Below are positions 43,464 to 55,110 of a DNA stretch of 64,000 nucleotides, one piece after another (the stretch's first letter is position 1; every line of letters begins with the position of its first letter). Made by a program: the position numbers and the translations under genes. Source of the DNA: Lichina pygmaea. Its lineage: Eukaryota; Ascomycota; Lichinomycetes; Lichinales; Lichinaceae. The stretch lies in contig OY730174.1 in NCBI GenBank assembly GCA_963422465.1, positions 2,375,914-2,439,913 on the forward strand, in the 5' to 3' direction. The notes beneath the pieces were generated by a model. It saw only the letters and a program-made list of their open reading frames with translations. It was not told the DNA's origin and did no database searches.

Positions 43464-46164
43464 CCTGTCACCGTGTTCAACGTCTCAATCAGGCCAGTTT
43501 CTGTCGAGTTTTGAAGCAGCCCTCTTGCCAAGCTCCAGGGAGGTCTTGCTTGAGAGCAAACAGATGCGCACAAGAGAAATACCATGGTCCCAAGAAAACT
43601 GGGGACGGGGGGTGTCAAGAGAGAGCCCTTCCCTTACCCGGTGTCTCTGCCGTATACGAGATGTGCGGCGGAAATAATGTTAGGGCGACGCGAGTAGTAA
43701 GCTACCGTACGAAGGTACAGATCCTGCGACTGTATCAAAACACTTGTAGTCAGATTGCTCACCAGCACAAGCGGGCATTATGACAACAGCAGATAACTTG
43801 AGATAAGTGTCTACATGCTCGGCTTGACCACATCAGCTGGCAATAGCGAGATCACTCATCACAAGCAGAGAATGGGCAATATCATACAGCATGTAGATAT
43901 CTCAAGACTTTTGATAAAGTGGCTCTACAAAGACTTTGGCTACTATCGCACTAACATTATTTCCGCAATATACCTCGTGTATATCTCCGCTCGAAGAGTG
44001 GCCAGATCTGAACTTCATCGGAAACTTAATTGGAGCACTTACGAGCAGGATGCACTATGTACGTAGTATACTCCGTACATACTGTACGTACGGAAGTACG
44101 TTCGTAAAGCATATCTCATTCTCTTAAGCGATGATAGGCAGACAAGCACAAGCGTACGTACCTACGTACGATACGTACTCATTTCTCGTACTTCGTACGT
44201 GTACCGAACGAACGTACGTATGCACGTGTCGGTACGTTGTAGCCAGTACTAGCTACCCGAGCTGATTAGGCTATGCTGGAAATCAGTTCATTGGTGTTCA
44301 GAGACTCGACGACTCTTAGCTGGTCGTGGTGGGCCAGAATCAATGAGCAGATCACGTGGCCACAAAGTGGAAAAACATCCTCCGTGGCCAGGCCGCGAGA
44401 GTCCGAAGGTGAAGGGTGGAAGCTGTCCGTCAGTCAAAGGGTGCCTTGTGCTGTTGAGTGACGGGGCCAATCGTGGTAGTCATGTACTTTCTGCATTGTA
44501 GGTCAACTTGATTGTTATCTTTGAGCCTAAAGATTAAGCCGGGATTAGCTACTGCAGAGAGGAGCAAGTCTTGTTCTTTGGATAGTGAGTCCTTCTATTC
44601 GGAGTTGTCTAGTCTACCTGGGCCTGCAGTGGGGTGTTAGGGCACTACACGTACTTTCGTACATGCCGCTGTACTGTACGGGAGTAATCTGGGCTTGGCT
44701 GCTACGTAAAGGGAGGGCTAGGTTGGTGAGCCCACCGTCATCGCCATCAAAAGAAATGAGACAACACAGCAGGGATCAGTGGGAAGGTTTGTATTATATT
44801 ACTACTCTTGTGTGGGGAGAGTTCCAACTCTTGAAGTCAAGAGGACGCTAAGCACAATGGCCAGTAATATCCACATACGACAAGCTGACTACAGTACAGC
44901 TACACTCAACTGTGACAGGGCTTACTACGAGGAGACATCGGACAACTGCCTAGTCTCTGATTCAGTAAGAATCCCGCGATGTTTCTAGCTAGGAAGCGAA
45001 ATCGCTTTTGTGTGTCTACGGAGCAATGTTTTTCCGCTCCGAGGGCTGTTTAGTCTTCGACCCCTTGACACTTGAGAACCAGGCAAGAAGCTTTCAGCAA
45101 ACTTGGAACCGACGTTTGCCGACAGAACCCTGACGAGCATTTGATAAGCACGATAGATAGATATCATCGTCAAATACTCAGATTGTTATTTCTGTCTTCT
45201 CTCCATAAACAGTAGAGGGGAAGTACGCATTCCATTCTCTGGGTGTTTTTTCATACAGTACAACGCCGGTCAAATCACGTGACCGTGTTCCCAATCACAT
45301 GCATCGACTTCCGAAGTCACATGAACGGTAGAGCTGGTTAGTCAGCGAACAATCTATTGATCGATGACCATCCTGGTCATCAGACTTCAACATCAGGCGG
45401 GTGTTCATTGCATCAGAACAAGTGCGAGCGCATCAGGTAGCAAGCGAGTATCGTCTCCCTCTCGATATCTGCCGCTGCGAGCAAATGAAGCTGTTGACCT
45501 GACTTCATTTCTAGAAGTCCTTTCCAAGGATATCGATTGGTTCCCGTGTTCTCCCACGAATAGCAGCAGCGGTAGCCAAGACGAGCGGAATCCTCTCGCC
45601 CTCGCGACTATCTTGCGTACCCGATACCACGCGAAGCAGTACCACGCGGTCCGTGGGCGCGGGCGCGACGACGCTGTACCTCTCGATTGTCCGATCAAAG
45701 ACGAGCACGAGCAGGACACGTTCGTCCAGCCAAGGTACAGTACGAGGTACGTCACCGCGACCTTCCCCGATCATCACTTTTGAGAAGCAGCCCCGCCCCG
45801 ACCTCGCCAGGTGCCTAAGGTGACGGCGGAGCAAAAGACTAAAACACTGCACGCTCAGTTGCCAGCAAGGACGCACTGCAAGGCAGTCGAGTTGGAAAAA
45901 TCGAACGCAACCCGGCATCGTCAACTCTGCTCACCCTGACATCCTCGACGGTCCGCGCTTAGCCCTTAGACTACAATATCGTTACTATCTCGTGGTCCAT
46001 CTGCTCCGAGACTTCCTTGCATCGATCGAAGAACCCGGGAAACGCCGATAGCTGGGCCGGCACTGACGACACGCCCGACTGTACCTCCGTACAATCAGGA
46101 CAACGACCCTCGTTCGAGGAGATCTGAGAGCCGTCATCGAGGCTGTCATACGTCGACGGCGACG
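43464..46164. other. intergenic with dense TACGTAC patch
   Basis: About 2.7 kb between the divergent secreted-protein and repeat-protein genes. The patch 44055-44240 is packed with ACGTACGT-type words and contains GTACGGAAGTAC at 44088-44099. CACGTG boxes are at 44353-44358 and 45276-45281. The frame 45364-45783 (plus) is not convincing as a gene. Confidence 0.5.
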
Positions 46165-49083
46165 ATGTCCCGGAGAGCTTACGCCAGTACGCTCGAACGG
46201 GACAGGGACCGTGACTACTACGCCGCCCCTCGTGGCCGGGATCGTGGCCGGGATTACGACGAGTTGGAGTTCCTTCATCGCCGGGAAGACGATGGAGTTC
46301 TGTCGAGGTTGTCACGTGAGCGCGACTACGATGAGCTCGAGATCATTCGACGACGCGATTGCACACCCGATCCTCCTCCGGCGCGGTCTGTCCGTGGTAG
46401 AGACCGATCCGCAGACCGGGACTGGGACGACGTCGACGTCTTCCGGCGTCGGGAGGTCGAACCGAAACCGGCCCGCGCCAGAGATCAGGCTTACGACGAC
46501 CACGTCCGCCGCCGCGAGTCCGAGCCGCAGCTGAACCGCGGCCGCGGCCGTCCAGAGGAATACGACGAGCTCGAGATCATCCATCGTCACGAGCACACCC
46601 CCGAGCCGCAACCCCGCCGCGCTCCGACACGCGATCGCGACTACGACGACGTCGACATCATCCGCCTCCGGGAGCAGAAGGGGGAACCGCGCCGAGGCGG
46701 CCGCGAACAGGAGTATGACGAGCTGGAGATCATTCGTCGCCGTGATACCACGCCCGATCCACCGCCGCAGCCGCGCCGCCAGACCCGCGGTCGAGATTGT
46801 CACGAGCTAGAGATAATACACCGGCAAGACGATTCGCCGGCTCCGCCAGCGCCCGAGCCGCGACGCCCGCCCCGAGAGCGTGAGTACGATGAGCTCGAGA
46901 TCACTCGTCGCCGAGAGGAGTCGTCCCAGCGGGCTCCGAGGCGCGCGCCCGTCCGCGAGCGTGAGTACGATGAGCTCGAGATCACCCATCGCCGAGAGGA
47001 GTCGTCCCAGCGGGCTCCGAGGCGCGCGCCCGTCCGCGAGCGTGAGTACGATGAGCTCGAGATCACCCATCGCCGAGAGGAGTCGTCCCAGCGGGCTCCG
47101 AGGCGCGCGCCCGTCCGCGACCGCGACCGCGACCGCGACCGCGACCGCAGCGTGGACGAGTTCGACGTCATCCGACTACGCGAGGAGCGTAGCCGGGGCC
47201 AGCCCGACTTCCTGCGCGAGGGATACGCCAAGACTGATTCGGGCGCCTTGGTCATCCGCGAGAGGGAGCGCGAGACGGAGACCATCGCCAGACGACCGAC
47301 GCCGGAACCGACCACCCGCCACGAGGAGGTCGTCACTCACCACCGCCACGTCGATCATGGTACGTCTCCGGCCTGGGCCTTTGCTTCAGCCGAGCTCGCT
47401 GCTGACCAGGCCCGGTAAAAATCGAAGGCGTCGAGCGCCGGCAACCGACGCCTCCGCCGCTCCACCAGGAGGTGATCACTCACCGCCGCACCATCGACCA
47501 CGGTACGTTCGGATGGTGAGGGCTCGAAGTGGGAGGAGACAGGAGCTAATGTGACCAACCGGTCTCCAGGCGTTGAACGGACGAGACGGCCGAGCCCGCC
47601 TCCGCCTATCCACCAGGACATTGTCACCCATCGGCGCACCATCGATCACGGTCGGTTCATGGCCGACACGGACGGTGCCGAGGCCCGATCGAGGCTGACT
47701 TTCGACGGGACGCAGGAACCGAGCGAACCAAGCCACCGACTCCTCCGCCGCCGCCCGTGGTGCACCAGGAACTGGTGACGCATCATCGTCACGTCGATCC
47801 CGGTCTGTTGGAATGCATCCGCCGAAACGCGACGGACGCCGGGCTGATTCTTCCTCCCTGCCACAGGCCACACACCAGCCAAGCCGCCGACACCGCCGCC
47901 GATCCACCAAGAGATCATTCACCACCACCATCACGTTGACCATGGTACGTCCTATGCTTGACGTCGAGATACCAGCACGGGAACATGGCCGGACTCACTC
48001 TCTCTTCAGGCTACGGGCGGACAAGATCGCTTAGCCCACCACCCCCGCCCCCCGCTCCTCCCCGGGCAAAGAGCCCACCGGTGCGCAAGACCGTGGAAAG
48101 AGAGGTTGACGTCCACAAGCGGTGCGTTTCACGGGTGTCTACAGGTGGCAAGATCGTGCCGCGGCCACTGATACGAGCGCCTCTGACCTAGGGTCACCAA
48201 GAACGGCCGCGAGATACGGCACGACGACCAGCACTTCTACGAGCGGAAGACCGTGCCGGCCGACGGCCGGGACGGTCGCCGCGATGACCGCCGCCGGACG
48301 CGTTCCGTCGGAACGGACAGGCGAGCGTTGGTGAGAGCGGACGTCGACGCCGACGTCGCTGCCGAGGCCGAATATTACAATCGCCGCGCAGAAGAACGAG
48401 GTCATACTGGCGAGGCGTACAACGGCGCGACGCGCGACTGGAGCATCGTCGACGTCCCGCCAGGCACGGAGCGGGTCGTCATGGACGGCATCGGTGGGGC
48501 CAGCCAAGAGATCACGTGGCAGCGCTACAACGGTGTGCGCCGGTCCAAGTTCGTCCCGGAGCGCGAGAGGGACCAAGCCGTTGGGCCTTACGACGATCGT
48601 GACGACCATCTGGCGACTCGTCCGCTCCCATCCGAGCCCGAGCCCCAGCCCGCGCCCGACCAGCTGCACGTACCGCCACGGGAGATCTGGACCGAGATCA
48701 CGAAGGACCTGGTGATCCACGAGGCCCTTGAGACCCGTGGCTACGAGTATGACGAGACAGAGTTCTTCTTCTACGTGATGGACTATCTGCGCTACGTACG
48801 TATCGTCCGTTCACGCCGCGGTCCTGGAAACCGTTTGGCGATCTGGACGGTTGCGCTGACGGCCCCCGGGCGCCAACAGGAAGACATCCTGGAACTAGTT
48901 CAGCTCACCCAGGACATCCGGGAAGCTCGTCGCGACCGCGTCCGCGAAATCCAGTGGGAGCGTGACCTTATCGACGGCGGCAACGTCCGTCCCGGCCGGC
49001 GCGGCATCGCCGAGGAGGAGCGGGTGGTCGAGCGCGAAGTTGTTTACGAGGGCCGCCGACCCCCGCCGCGGTACAGGCGTTGA
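46165..49083 (+). CDS. charged repeat protein with tandemly duplicated exons
   Basis: Eight exons join in frame (46165-47359, 47428-47502, 47570-47650, 47716-47802, 47867-47944, 48010-48121, 48192-48795, 48880-49083), 811 residues. Exon 1 encodes about a dozen copies of a YDELEIxxRRE motif in Arg/Asp/Glu-rich sequence, including three near-identical 27-residue copies. Exons 2-5 each encode one variant of PPTPPPxHQExxTHxRxxDHG. The C-terminal part is non-repetitive and looks conserved: RDWSIVDVPPGTERVVMD, then IWTEITKDLVIHEALETRGY, EYDETEFFFYVMDYLRY and EDILELVQLTQDIREARRDR. I recall a similar C-terminal block in uncharacterised ascomycete proteins with charged disordered N-halves. A scaffold or aggregation role, as in septal-pore-associated disordered proteins, is only a guess. 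The intron at 48796-48879 is in frame and stop-free, but its removal restores the conserved block. Confidence 0.82.
46876..47118 (+). repeat. 81-bp coding tandem repeat, three copies
   Basis: Copies at 46876-46956, 46957-47037 and 47038-47118 encode EREYDELEITHRREESSQRA plus PRRAPVR. They are almost identical, so recently duplicated, and are followed by a run of Arg-Asp codons. Confidence 0.95.
47428..47944 (+). repeat. tandem array of four phase 1-1 exons
   Basis: Exons of 75, 81, 87 and 78 bases, each separated by a 64-68 base intron, repeat at about 140-150 base spacing. Each begins in phase 1 with a Gly-completing codon, encodes Pro-rich sequence then HQE[VIL][VI]xHxRxxD[HP], and ends in phase 1 at the next Gly codon. 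The end of exon 1 (RHEEVVTHHRHVDHG) carries the same motif. Confidence 0.85.
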
Positions 49084-50766
49084 GAGACTAGCATATCGCT
49101 GGTGGAGGGCCTGCGTTGCAACACACCGAGCGGCCAGATCGGACTGCTCGACCCGATCCCTACTCCGACGCTCATCTGTTCCGCAATCGCTGGCCATATG
49201 CACCTAACCGGGACAATGATGATGATTGCTAGGAATAGCGCACGACGATACATCTGCTCTGTTTGATACAGCCAACGAGGACGACGACGCCGATGACGAT
49301 AGGAATCTTCGCTAGACAAAGCGGCAGCATGCAGGAATGTGGAGTAGAATTGGGATGCAGACCATGGCATTTTTTTCCTCCTTCTCTCGATCCTACCCTT
49401 ACTGTCTTTGCTGCTGTACGCCCTTGCACGGTCGTCCTCACGACAATCGTAACACTTCCGGCAGCCTGCATTAATAGCAAGCGAGGCACTGCTGCGGTGA
49501 CTTACAACGAGCCATGATTCTCTTTTGGTGTAATGAAAGCACAGACTGTTGTAGTCTGATGCGAGGTAGCTTGTCGCTGCTCTCCTTTGTGATGGTAGAT
49601 AATAGAGATATCCAGGAACGGAGGTCTCAGCTCGAAGGCAGTGGAACTTGGCGACAACCGCCCTTGAGGGGACGCGCCGGTGCAGCCGCACGGCCGGTTC
49701 CATTCTCGCGGGCTAAAGGTCAGCCGACACAAAGAACCAGGAGGATCATCGTCTGCCGACATCCGCCGAACTCTGGACCGTATGCACTCTTCCAACAGTC
49801 TTCAGCTACAACCTCTTTGACAAACCGAATATAGGAGCTTTATTCTTCGGCAGCCAGATGTAGTATTCAACGGTACGGTATGCTGTCCGAACACAAACGT
49901 AACCAGCCGTGCCAGCTTCGCCGGGACACTGGATAGTCCTGAACAAGCAGACTATGGACGGCCTATACGGATCGTAGCAGCTCCCGTGGCTGCTACCATG
50001 GGGAACGAGGACGTCAGCACGAAAGTATAGTACGGGCTGTGGCGGGTTGAAGACCAGTGGACAAGATCCTGCCAAGCGTCTCATATCGGTCAGCTGGGCG
50101 ATCCAGCAAGAGACCCGGCTTCTTATAGTCTGGGTTGCCCAGACAGTCTCAAGCAATGGAGATGAAAACCATGGAGCCACCCAAGTGCTGCAGGCAACTC
50201 GGCTGGGACAACTCAAGGTGGTGTGCCATCGCCAGCCACCTCTATCGCACTGGAGCAGGCCAGAAACAATAGCACTATCAGCCACCAACACTATCGGGTC
50301 ATCTTGCTTGGCACGGGTACTAGCCACTACACTCAGACTGGCGGCGAAGACGAATCGGACGCCATTGCCTACTCATCGGACACGTCGACGCAATGCAGAG
50401 GACAAGAACACTACAAATACACGAATCCCATAGGCATGTACCACTGCGTGTGTTTCGAATTGCAGGCGCGGATGCCCATCATCACAACCCATTCGGCATC
50501 TGGGTCGGGCTGAATTGGAGGAGAATTTTCTGTCCCTATCTTGCAGGTGGCTGGCTAGTCGCAGGCGGCGAGGAGGGGAGCACTGCGAGGATAACCCAAC
50601 TGGTCGATTGGTGCAAGGAGTGCAGCACCGAGCGAGTGAGCCGGCTCGCCTCAAGAATACAATGAGATCCGTCTTCCGACCAGTACTGTCGCTGAACACA
50701 AGCAGGCGCCCTGCCTCCTGCTGTCCGCATTCCGAATGGAAGACGGTCAAGGCTATACTTGGAAGG
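49084..50766. other. gene-poor flank of the mobile-element region
   Basis: No supportable gene. Frames up to 219 codons (49044-49703 minus, overlapping the end of the repeat-protein gene) have no features. Probably 3' flank followed by decayed element DNA. Confidence 0.45.
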
Positions 50767-51358
50767 ATGAACGTTGTCTGTAGCTTTTGCCAGACTTCTG
50801 TCTGGCGGGAAGAGCATGTTCTCGCTCAACGTGTCCGCGACTTCTGTTCTGAGGATTGCTGCAAGAAAGGAGACGTCCGTATCGACAACCTAGTACCCCC
50901 ACCTCCTTTTCTGAATCATGTACTACGGTCTACGGATGACGGTGCTGGTGCTTTCCGTCAGCACATCCGTCAGTACAATTCTGCGCCGGCCGTCACCTTA
51001 ATCCAGTATCAGCCAGACTTGCGGAGCAGAGCTTAGCCAGGGGATCAATTCCTTCCTGATCTACGGTGAGCTGCATCACATGCAAGGACTCTTTAAGGCT
51101 GATGCAGGTGAATCTCCTCAATATGCACAGCTATTTTTCTACGATCCAGCATATCCGGCCGATGTACAGGCCAGGCGCAACCCAGAGGTAGACTCTACCA
51201 CCCTTCACGGTCTGACAGATATGCCCCAAGCAGTCAATACATTCATCCTGATGTACAAGACTGCTTACCTGACTTCAACCCTTGGCACTAGAAATGGAAT
51301 ATTACTCAAAGACGATTTGAGTACTTCCACCTTGACCTTGACATACGACGATACATGA
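50767..51358 (+). mobile_element. Helitron-like N-terminal fragment (decayed)
   Basis: Two frames carry consecutive pieces of the region ahead of a Helitron replication protein. First CSFCQTSVWREEHV with FCSEDCCKKGDV and FRQHIRQYNSAPAV, then after a frame change near 51030 SFLIYGELHHMQGLF with SPQYAQLFFYDP. The Cys pairs, the FRxxIRxYNxA word and the GELxHxxG...YAQL...YDP word are familiar from Helitron helicase-like N-terminal domains. No replication or helicase motifs were found downstream, so this is a broken remnant. Confidence 0.6.
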
Positions 51359-54300
51359 CCAACGGCCGAGGAAAGCACACTGGACGATCACGGTGTCGGA
51401 GCCCAGAAATACCATCTCCGCCTTCGATTTACAGCCAGAGGTACGAGTTCCAGCTGAGCTGCTACCAGGTCGTCAAGAGGGGTGTACCATTGCCTTCGAG
51501 CGAACATACCATTGTTGTTCTTTGCGGACGCGAGGGCTTGAAACAGGCGTGATGGTAGTAGCCAGAGTTTTCAGCGCTCGAGTTGACATTGTTTGCCATC
51601 GTCGCCGTAATCGGTCAACAGTTTCTCGGAAACGAATACTTTCGAGGTACGTTATACCCAATAGTTCGCAGCGTCTGCTGATCGTGCTAACATCGATACG
51701 TAGAGGCCCGTACTGAAGGAAGTTCGGGAATGCGAAAGGGACAGCAGAGGGGGCAATAGTCTCAGTCGTACAGGTTGGAAACTGGAGATATCATCACCGA
51801 ATTCATCCTGAGGTACGGTACCCAACCAACAGCTTGAGTACTACAGTATGGAAACTTCGGTCAGTCAAGGGTAGGCATACATCAGCGTGTCTGGTGAAAG
51901 CACATCCCCATAACCCGTCATCCGCACGGTATTCTACAACATTGTTCGGTATAGCATCACCCCTCCCTGGCCAACACCCACCCACATCAACTGCCATGGA
52001 CTTGCGGTCAACCACGATACTGCCTACGGCTCTGGACCAGCCTCTATCAGCACTAATCACTGAGCGCACAATAGCACGACTCATGTTTCTTGTTAATCAC
52101 GACACTCACATATAACCTCTGCGAAAAGTTCCTCTCGACTGAAAGATCTCCTGTCCCCAGCGTTGTACATATACATCGCGGTGGATGTACCGAGGGTATA
52201 CTGACGGTATATCAGCATCGGCCGACTTGATCATTCGCCACGAGTCCGGAGAGGAATTCTGTGACAAGGCTGACGCCACGTAGGCGAAGGTTCTGGGCTT
52301 TGTTCAATAGCTCGATTTACATAACAGATCCGTTCTCAGACGACATGACGGCGAGACTAAAATTGGCTGTCGACAGTATAGGACTGTGGTTGACATGGTT
52401 CTACCGATTGCTACAATGCAGGCCTGAGAGTATCGGAAACGCCTGCAATCCTGGGAGCGAACAGAGAGACTTGGCTTTCCAACTTCCTGCAACTGGTCAT
52501 GGTTGGTTCGCGGGGTTGGGATATTGCGGTTGCCTACCGCAATCGACCGATCAAGTGTCATTCTATCCACACAGAGCGAGGGCAGTGGCAGGACTTTGCC
52601 AGCCAGGGTGCATGTCCCGCCATACAGGAAAAGGCTTTCCTGGCCAAGCTAAGTTATGCGGACGCTCTCTCCAAATCATTGCCCCCACCATCCAGATCTA
52701 CAGCTAGGGATTCGTGGTTCAGAAGCTACGGAATGGAGTCGGGACCAGCCAAGTCGATAAGATCTTGCATCAAGCAACAATCAAGCAAGACCACCGAGCC
52801 CGCACTACGTGATCTACTTCCGCCCTCAAGCAGAAATTCCTGCGTGCCACTCAAATCTACTTCCAGTTCCTGAGATCCCCTGAATGCCGCCATTTCGTAC
52901 CCGCCACACCCGACGCTCGTTATATTCTCCTCATCACCTGCAGCGATGCGCTATGTTGATGGCTCATTCACAAGAGTATACCACAAGTTTGGAGGCTGGG
53001 GTGCTGTGCGGGCGACGCTGGACCACTACACGCAGCTTGCCAGCACCGGCCAGCTATGCGAAGATGTTGCTCCTGCTACAGCCTCTGTCGATTGCAAGGC
53101 TCGTCTGACCAGCTGGCCAGCGATGAAAAAGCTGCACGTGTCGTGCGGGCAGCAGAGCGATTTAAAGAAAGTGTTTTTGCACCCAGTCATTGCCAACCCA
53201 CCTGTGCCCCCTAGGGCGGCGCCCTTGCACCCGCATCGACCCGGCCACAGCCGCCAAGAGAGCCCTGAATGCGGACGCCACCGCGCCTGAGCTACTTTCA
53301 CACACGCTCCATAATCTTGTCGGCCAGCAGGAAAAGACAACAGATCCTTGATATCCGTTCCTCGTGGACTGTGCCGACGAACTTCGCGAGAAGGGCAAAC
53401 AGAGTGGCCATGAACAGCGCCAGCTCCGAATGATTTCACACACTTACAAGAGCATCGGATTAGAGTGGATTCTATTGATAAAAGTCCCTTGGCTTTTTCG
53501 AGGAGTCATCGGCGATCGCTTACGTGAAGCTGTCCCGGAGCATCTTCAGGGCGGAGGACGTACGAACTTCTATGCAAGTGATCAAAGATCTACGTGATGC
53601 GGTCCATGTGGATTCACTTCTCCGTCATGACCCTCCAAAGAAGAAGCAGTACCACATCCCTTCAGCCCTCGTCAGCTTGCCTGACGATGATGTCCAACGC
53701 CGCAGCTTCTTATCCACGGCGCACGTTGAAGCCACCGACATTGACCTGCCACGGCTAAGTGTGAAGTTGGGCTGTCGAAGGAGTACTACCAGCTTCAAGA
53801 AGTCATGACCGCTGCCGAGCCTGAGCAACTGGGCTACGTGGGATGGGAAATGTGGGTTGAGCGTCATGCAGTCTTACCTGCCAAAACACCTTTTGAGATC
53901 ACCAACGCCAGCCAACCAATAAATCACTCGCAGCACCTTGGATAATATCATTATAAATCCAAGAAAAGCAGTTCTAGTCTGGTGAACTACTTGCGGCTCG
54001 AGCTATTTGGGTCAGATCAAGCGTACCAAACCCCACTTTGAGGATACCAGGCAAGGCCCGTCAAGGTGATGTTAGTGCGAGGTACATGATAATCATTCTT
54101 AGTCTTGTCTGATCATTCATGTTTAGGATTGCTCCGCGGGGTCGAGGGATCCTAGATCGCTACAACATAAAGCATACTCTTCATTCTGGATATCGCACAG
54201 TTGATCTCGGTCGCAGTAAGTTCTAGCTTCCGTGGCATTGTCCTATCGAACTGAATTGTTTTCTGATTGAACGAGGGATAGCTATGTGCTGTCCGGGGGT

Positions 54301-54622
54301 GGCCGAGCATGCCATACAGCGCGGGAGTATCTATTCGTTCACTTTTGGACTAAGTTCGAGAGGACATACCTTCACGAGCACTGGGGTTCTATCTACAGCC
54401 TCGTACATACGCCCCTCGATCATCCAGTCAGAAGCAGGCCGCCAAGTATCGCCTAGACAATAACACAACAAAGGCATCAGGAAAAGACTGCAATCAGAGA
54501 CGTACCACAAACACAAGATTGTATAACAACAGCGACCCTTCTCCTCATTGGACTGTTTTGGAATACTACAATCTCATCGAGACTCTCAACATTTCTGTGA
54601 CGAGATATCTGGCTATTAGCTT
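51359..54622. other. gene-poor region with stop-rich coding-like pieces
   Basis: About 3.3 kb. Short open pieces (for example 52946-53290, 53524-53808) have protein-like composition but no recognised family and are separated by stops. Likely element debris; no terminal repeats identified. Confidence 0.4.
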
Positions 54623-55110
54623 GGCTACACAGATTCCGACTGGGCCAACAACAAGAAATTAGGAGACCGACTGGCTGGATATATCTTTCTACTAGGCAAC
54701 AAACCTATCGGGTGAACGTCCAAGCTACAGCCCACAGTTACTTTATCGTCGTGCGAGCTAGAAGTCACGCGTGCTACGCAGGATTCGAACAAGACTATTT
54801 GACTACGACGCCTACTAGCTCATCGAGGGTGACATGATGTGGAGAAACCGACAACACTCGGCTGCGATAACCAGGGCGCTATTCAGATATCCAAGAATCC
54901 AATGCACCATCAGCGCAGCAAGCATGTTGATATCCAGTACCACTACGTCCGCAAGCACGCCGAAGACAACGAGATCAACCTCACCTACGTTCCTACCGCC
55001 GATGTAGTGGCTGATACTTCAACGAAGACGCTGGGAGCCATCAAGTTCAAGATACTTCTTCAGCAGCTAGGTACGCTGAAACCCATATCAGGACACAGGG
55101 AGAGCCAAGC
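54623..55110 (+). mobile_element. Ty1/copia retrotransposon RNase H fragment (decayed)
   Basis: A single frame matches the RNase H end of copia polyproteins: YTDSDWANNKKLGDRLAGY, then TSKLQPTVTLSSCE, LGCDNQGAIQISKNPMHHQR, SKHVDIQYHYVRKHAEDNEI, LTYVPTADVVADTSTKTLG. Three TGA stops interrupt it, two of them where the family has Trp (I-x-W-x-SK and WLRRLL). Upstream reverse transcriptase, integrase and long terminal repeats were not found, so the copy is a remnant and not capable of moving. Confidence 0.82.

Noticed and set aside
54770-54860. Minus-strand TGTTCGAATCC resembling a tRNA T arm
   Set aside because: Stem pairing fails, and the bases belong to the copia RNase H reading frame.
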